5,366 bases of DNA from Campylobacteraceae bacterium (GTDB lineage Bacteria; Campylobacterota; Campylobacteria; Campylobacterales; Sulfurospirillaceae), in assembly GCA_027011025.1 (NCBI GenBank), contig JALVAU010000479.1, positions 1-5,366 of the forward strand, read 5' to 3'. This document shows, in pieces, positions 4,778-5,366 of this stretch (positions are counted from its first letter, which is position 1; the number at the start of each line of letters is the position of its first letter). The translations under genes and the position numbers were made by a program. Under the pieces are notes generated by a model. It was not told the DNA's origin and made no database searches. It saw nothing but the letters and a program-made list of their open reading frames with translations.

Positions 4778-5366
4778 TGTCAAAGATAGTTATAAAAAAA
4801 GAGAATTATTTTCACAACTTGGAACTCCTAGCTAAAAAAGCGGGCGGTAAAGAGAAGCTTATGGCTGTTATAAAAGACAATGCCTACGGTCATGGTTTGG
4901 AGTTAATGGCACAATTAGCCCATGAATTTGGTATAACAAAAGCCGCAGTTAAGACTCTGGATGAAGCTCTAAGCGTAGAGCAGTTTTTCAAAGAGGTATT
5001 GATATTAGCAGACCACCCACCAGCTAAACTCTATAATAAAAATATCTCCTTTGCAGTTCACTCTTTTGAATTTTTGAAGAAGTTTCCCAAAAAATCAAAT
5101 ATACATCTAAATATCGATACCGGCATGCATAGAAACGGTGTACAAATGAGTGAGTTAGAAGATGTGCTGACATATATAAAAGAGAACTCTTTGAATTTAA
5201 AGGGTATCTTTACACACTTTAGAAGCGCAGATGATTTTAATAGTGAACTTTTTTGGCAGCAAGAAAATTGGAAAAAAACGAAAAATGAGTCTCTTGTGAT
5301 TTTAAAAAAATTAGAGATGAAAAGACCACTTTTTCACTCTTGTAACTCTTCTGCACTCCTTAGAAG
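4777..5366 (+). CDS. alr: Alanine racemase (3' partial)
   Basis: PLP-dependent enzyme interconverting L- and D-alanine for peptidoglycan synthesis. The open frame runs off the right edge, giving 196 residues of a family usually about 340-380 long, so the C-terminal domain with its catalytic tyrosine is not visible. The cofactor motif is at 31-40, VIKDNAYGHG, with Lys33 as the Schiff-base lysine. The common form has Ala where Asp34 stands here. LNIDTGMHRNG (111-121), GIFTHFRSADD (143-153) and HSCNSSALLR (187-196) follow in the order expected for the TIM-barrel domain. The start ATG overlaps the stop of the small upstream gene (TAATG), and no good Shine-Dalgarno is seen within 15 bases, so initiation probably relies on coupling. 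The KDNAYGHG and DTGMHRNG forms resemble Campylobacterota racemases as I remember them. Nothing suggests that the enzyme is linked to the sugar operon beyond position. Confidence 0.95.
   Translation, partial: MSKIVIKKENYFHNLELLAKKAGGKEKLMAVIKDNAYGHGLELMAQLAHEFGITKAAVKTLDEALSVEQFFKEVLILADHPPAKLYNKNISFAVHSFEFLKKFPKKSNIHLNIDTGMHRNGVQMSELEDVLTYIKENSLNLKGIFTHFRSADDFNSELFWQQENWKKTKNESLVILKKLEMKRPLFHSCNSSALLR

Overview
The window is AT-rich bacterial DNA with every gene on the + strand, packed with gaps of 2 to 46 bases. The alanine racemase at the right end has IKDNAYGHG around the cofactor lysine and DTGMHRNG further on. I associate these variants with Campylobacterota (the Campylobacter/Sulfurimonas/Arcobacter group). 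An extended -10 promoter without a clear -35, and a solute-binding protein with a Sec signal and no lipobox (so a Gram-negative periplasm), fit that placement. The assignment is an inference from sequence style, not a database match.

Left block (1-4494) reads as one catabolic operon: an RbsC-type sugar ABC permease cut by the left edge, its periplasmic binding protein, an MtnA-family aldose-1-phosphate isomerase, a GntR/UTRA regulator, and a class II aldolase very close to L-fuculose-1-phosphate aldolase. The MtnA-family isomerase plus FucA-like aldolase pair is the signature of the 5-deoxyribose / 5-methylthioribose salvage route (the 'DHAP shunt', drd or mtnA-ald2 genes). There, 5-deoxy- or 5-methylthio-ribose-1-phosphate is isomerised to the ribulose-1-phosphate and split into DHAP plus acetaldehyde or methylthioacetaldehyde. 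The importer in front suggests scavenging of an external 5-modified pentose or nucleoside rather than only disposal of internal waste. The enzyme that makes the 1-phosphate (kinase or nucleoside phosphorylase) and the transporter ATPase are not in the window and are expected upstream.

Right block (4495-5366) is a separate, probably housekeeping unit. A clear extended -10 promoter lies in the 46-base gap. It precedes a 78-residue charged protein of unknown function whose stop codon overlaps the start of alanine racemase (TAATG). The racemase runs off the right edge.

No RNA genes, mobile elements, CRISPR arrays or convincing rho-independent terminators were seen. There is no gene-free stretch longer than 46 bases.
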